Assembly: GCA_963575745.1 (NCBI GenBank) | Contig: CAUYUJ010008569.1 | Coordinates: 234,112-261,611, forward strand | Direction of reading: 5' to 3' | DNA length: 27,500 nt | Source: Prorocentrum cordatum | Taxonomy: Eukaryota > Sar > Dinophyceae > Prorocentrales > Prorocentraceae | Part shown: piece by piece, positions 27,098 through 27,500 of the stretch | Layout: every line of letters starts with the position of its first letter | How positions within the stretch are numbered: position 1 is the first letter of the stretch | The notes under the pieces: generated by a model | Told to the model about the DNA's origin: nothing | What the model saw: only the letters and a program-made list of their open reading frames with translations | Databases searched by the model: none | Translations under genes and position numbers: made by a program

Positions 27098-27500
27098 ACG
27101 CTTGGGCGCCGCGCTCAGACTGGCGACCTCAGCGCCCGCGAGCTCGCGACCGTCAGCTCCAGGGGCGCGGCAGCGCACGCGCAGTTCGAGGACCTGTTCC
27201 GCGCGCGGCAGCAGCACCGAGGCAGGACCACCGACGACCGCGGAGAGCTGGGGGTCAACCTGCTCGACTACCTGAGCGAGCTCCTGGCGGACAACGCGAA
27301 GCTCGCCCGCGCCGAGAAGACGACGCACGGCCTCCTCCACAGCACCCTGCCAGGCAAGATCCGCGACTACCCTCGGCCCCAGCGAGCCCTCAAGGGTTCC
27401 AGAAAGCGCCCCCCGCCCGTCAGCCGAATGCCGCTGCCGATCGAGGTCGAGTCGTGCATATGCGCCCCCCCCGTCAGCGACGGCGAGAGGGCCGCTGCCC
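27098..27500 (+). pseudogene. Start of the tyrosine recombinase region, cut by the window edge
   Basis: Frame 2 is open from about 27098 to the window end: a helical segment (F-E-D-L-F-R-A-R-Q-Q), L-L-D-Y-L-S-E-L-L, then R-A-L-K-G-S-R-K-R and S-R-M-P-L-P-I-E-V-E (27380-27455). A helix-rich N-terminal core-binding part followed by 'R-x-L-K-G-W ... P-x-P' is typical just before the catalytic domain of DIRS-type tyrosine recombinases. The R-H-R-Y residues would lie beyond the edge, so this rests on order and resemblance. The 26940-27097 part is frame-ambiguous. Confidence 0.5.

Larger units (their letters stand above)
22890..27500 (+). mobile_element. Decayed DIRS-like (tyrosine recombinase) retrotransposon, 3' part outside the window
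   Basis: A second + strand polyprotein passes through frames 2, 3 and 1. The order is a Cys-rich/membrane leader, a conserved pre-RT region, RT fingers, the P-M-G-W box, a catalytic box reading F-G-G-N, RNase H with G-T-D-A-S and N-P-A-D-A-P-S, then a helical segment ending R-A-L-K-G ... P-L-P like the start of a DIRS-type tyrosine recombinase. RT-RNase H-YR without integrase is the DIRS order. The YR catalytic half lies beyond 27500. Frameshifts, a TGA at 25619-25621 and loss of RT catalytic Asp show that it is dead. DIRS assignment is by motif order and memory of the family. Confidence 0.75.

Overview
The window looks like nuclear DNA of a dinoflagellate, most likely a GC-rich one such as Prorocentrum. 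This is inferred from four things: high GC with C/G-ending codons, decayed retrotransposons with dinoflagellate-type domain orders, very large trinucleotide and polypyrimidine microsatellites, and no compact gene array. No host gene, rRNA, tRNA or CRISPR array can be assigned with confidence. Most of the DNA is transposon wreckage and tandem repeats.

Region 1 (1-6111, + strand): an almost full-length decayed LINE-type non-LTR retrotransposon. In order it has a zinc-finger/coiled-coil N-terminus, an apurinic-like (EEP) endonuclease, a reverse transcriptase, a Cys/His finger, an RNase H domain and a last Cys-rich finger. It is broken by frameshifts, several in-frame stops and a 47-bp AT-rich microsatellite insertion. 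A hypothetical minus-strand reading frame abuts its 3' end (6112-6790).

Region 2 (6.8-15.1 kb): repeat-dominated. There are four polypyrimidine (CCT) tracts on the + strand, one of 1.1 kb with an internal 0.45-kb duplication, and a polypurine tract of opposite polarity. There is a (GAC) array, a 193-bp foldback element with 48-bp terminal inverted repeats, and an exact 42-bp tandem repeat. A dispersed repeat family has a 10-11-bp unit (CTTGGGnCnT). At 9.69-10.83 kb it forms two long arrays in opposite orientation around an AT-rich core, and related copies lie near 12.2 and 14.9 kb.

Region 3 (15.1-22.8 kb): GC-variable DNA with short open stretches on both strands. The best are a predicted secreted or targeted small protein on the minus strand (19189-19506), possible pieces at 16.1-16.6, 17.0-17.3 and 21.5-21.6 kb, and a possible second endonuclease relic (20.16-20.63 kb). 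None is recognised with certainty.

Region 4 (22.9 kb to the right edge, + strand): a second decayed retroelement of the DIRS-like (tyrosine-recombinase) type. It has a Cys-rich/membrane leader, a conserved pre-RT region, an RT whose catalytic box is destroyed, an RNase H and the start of a tyrosine-recombinase-type domain. It runs off the window end.
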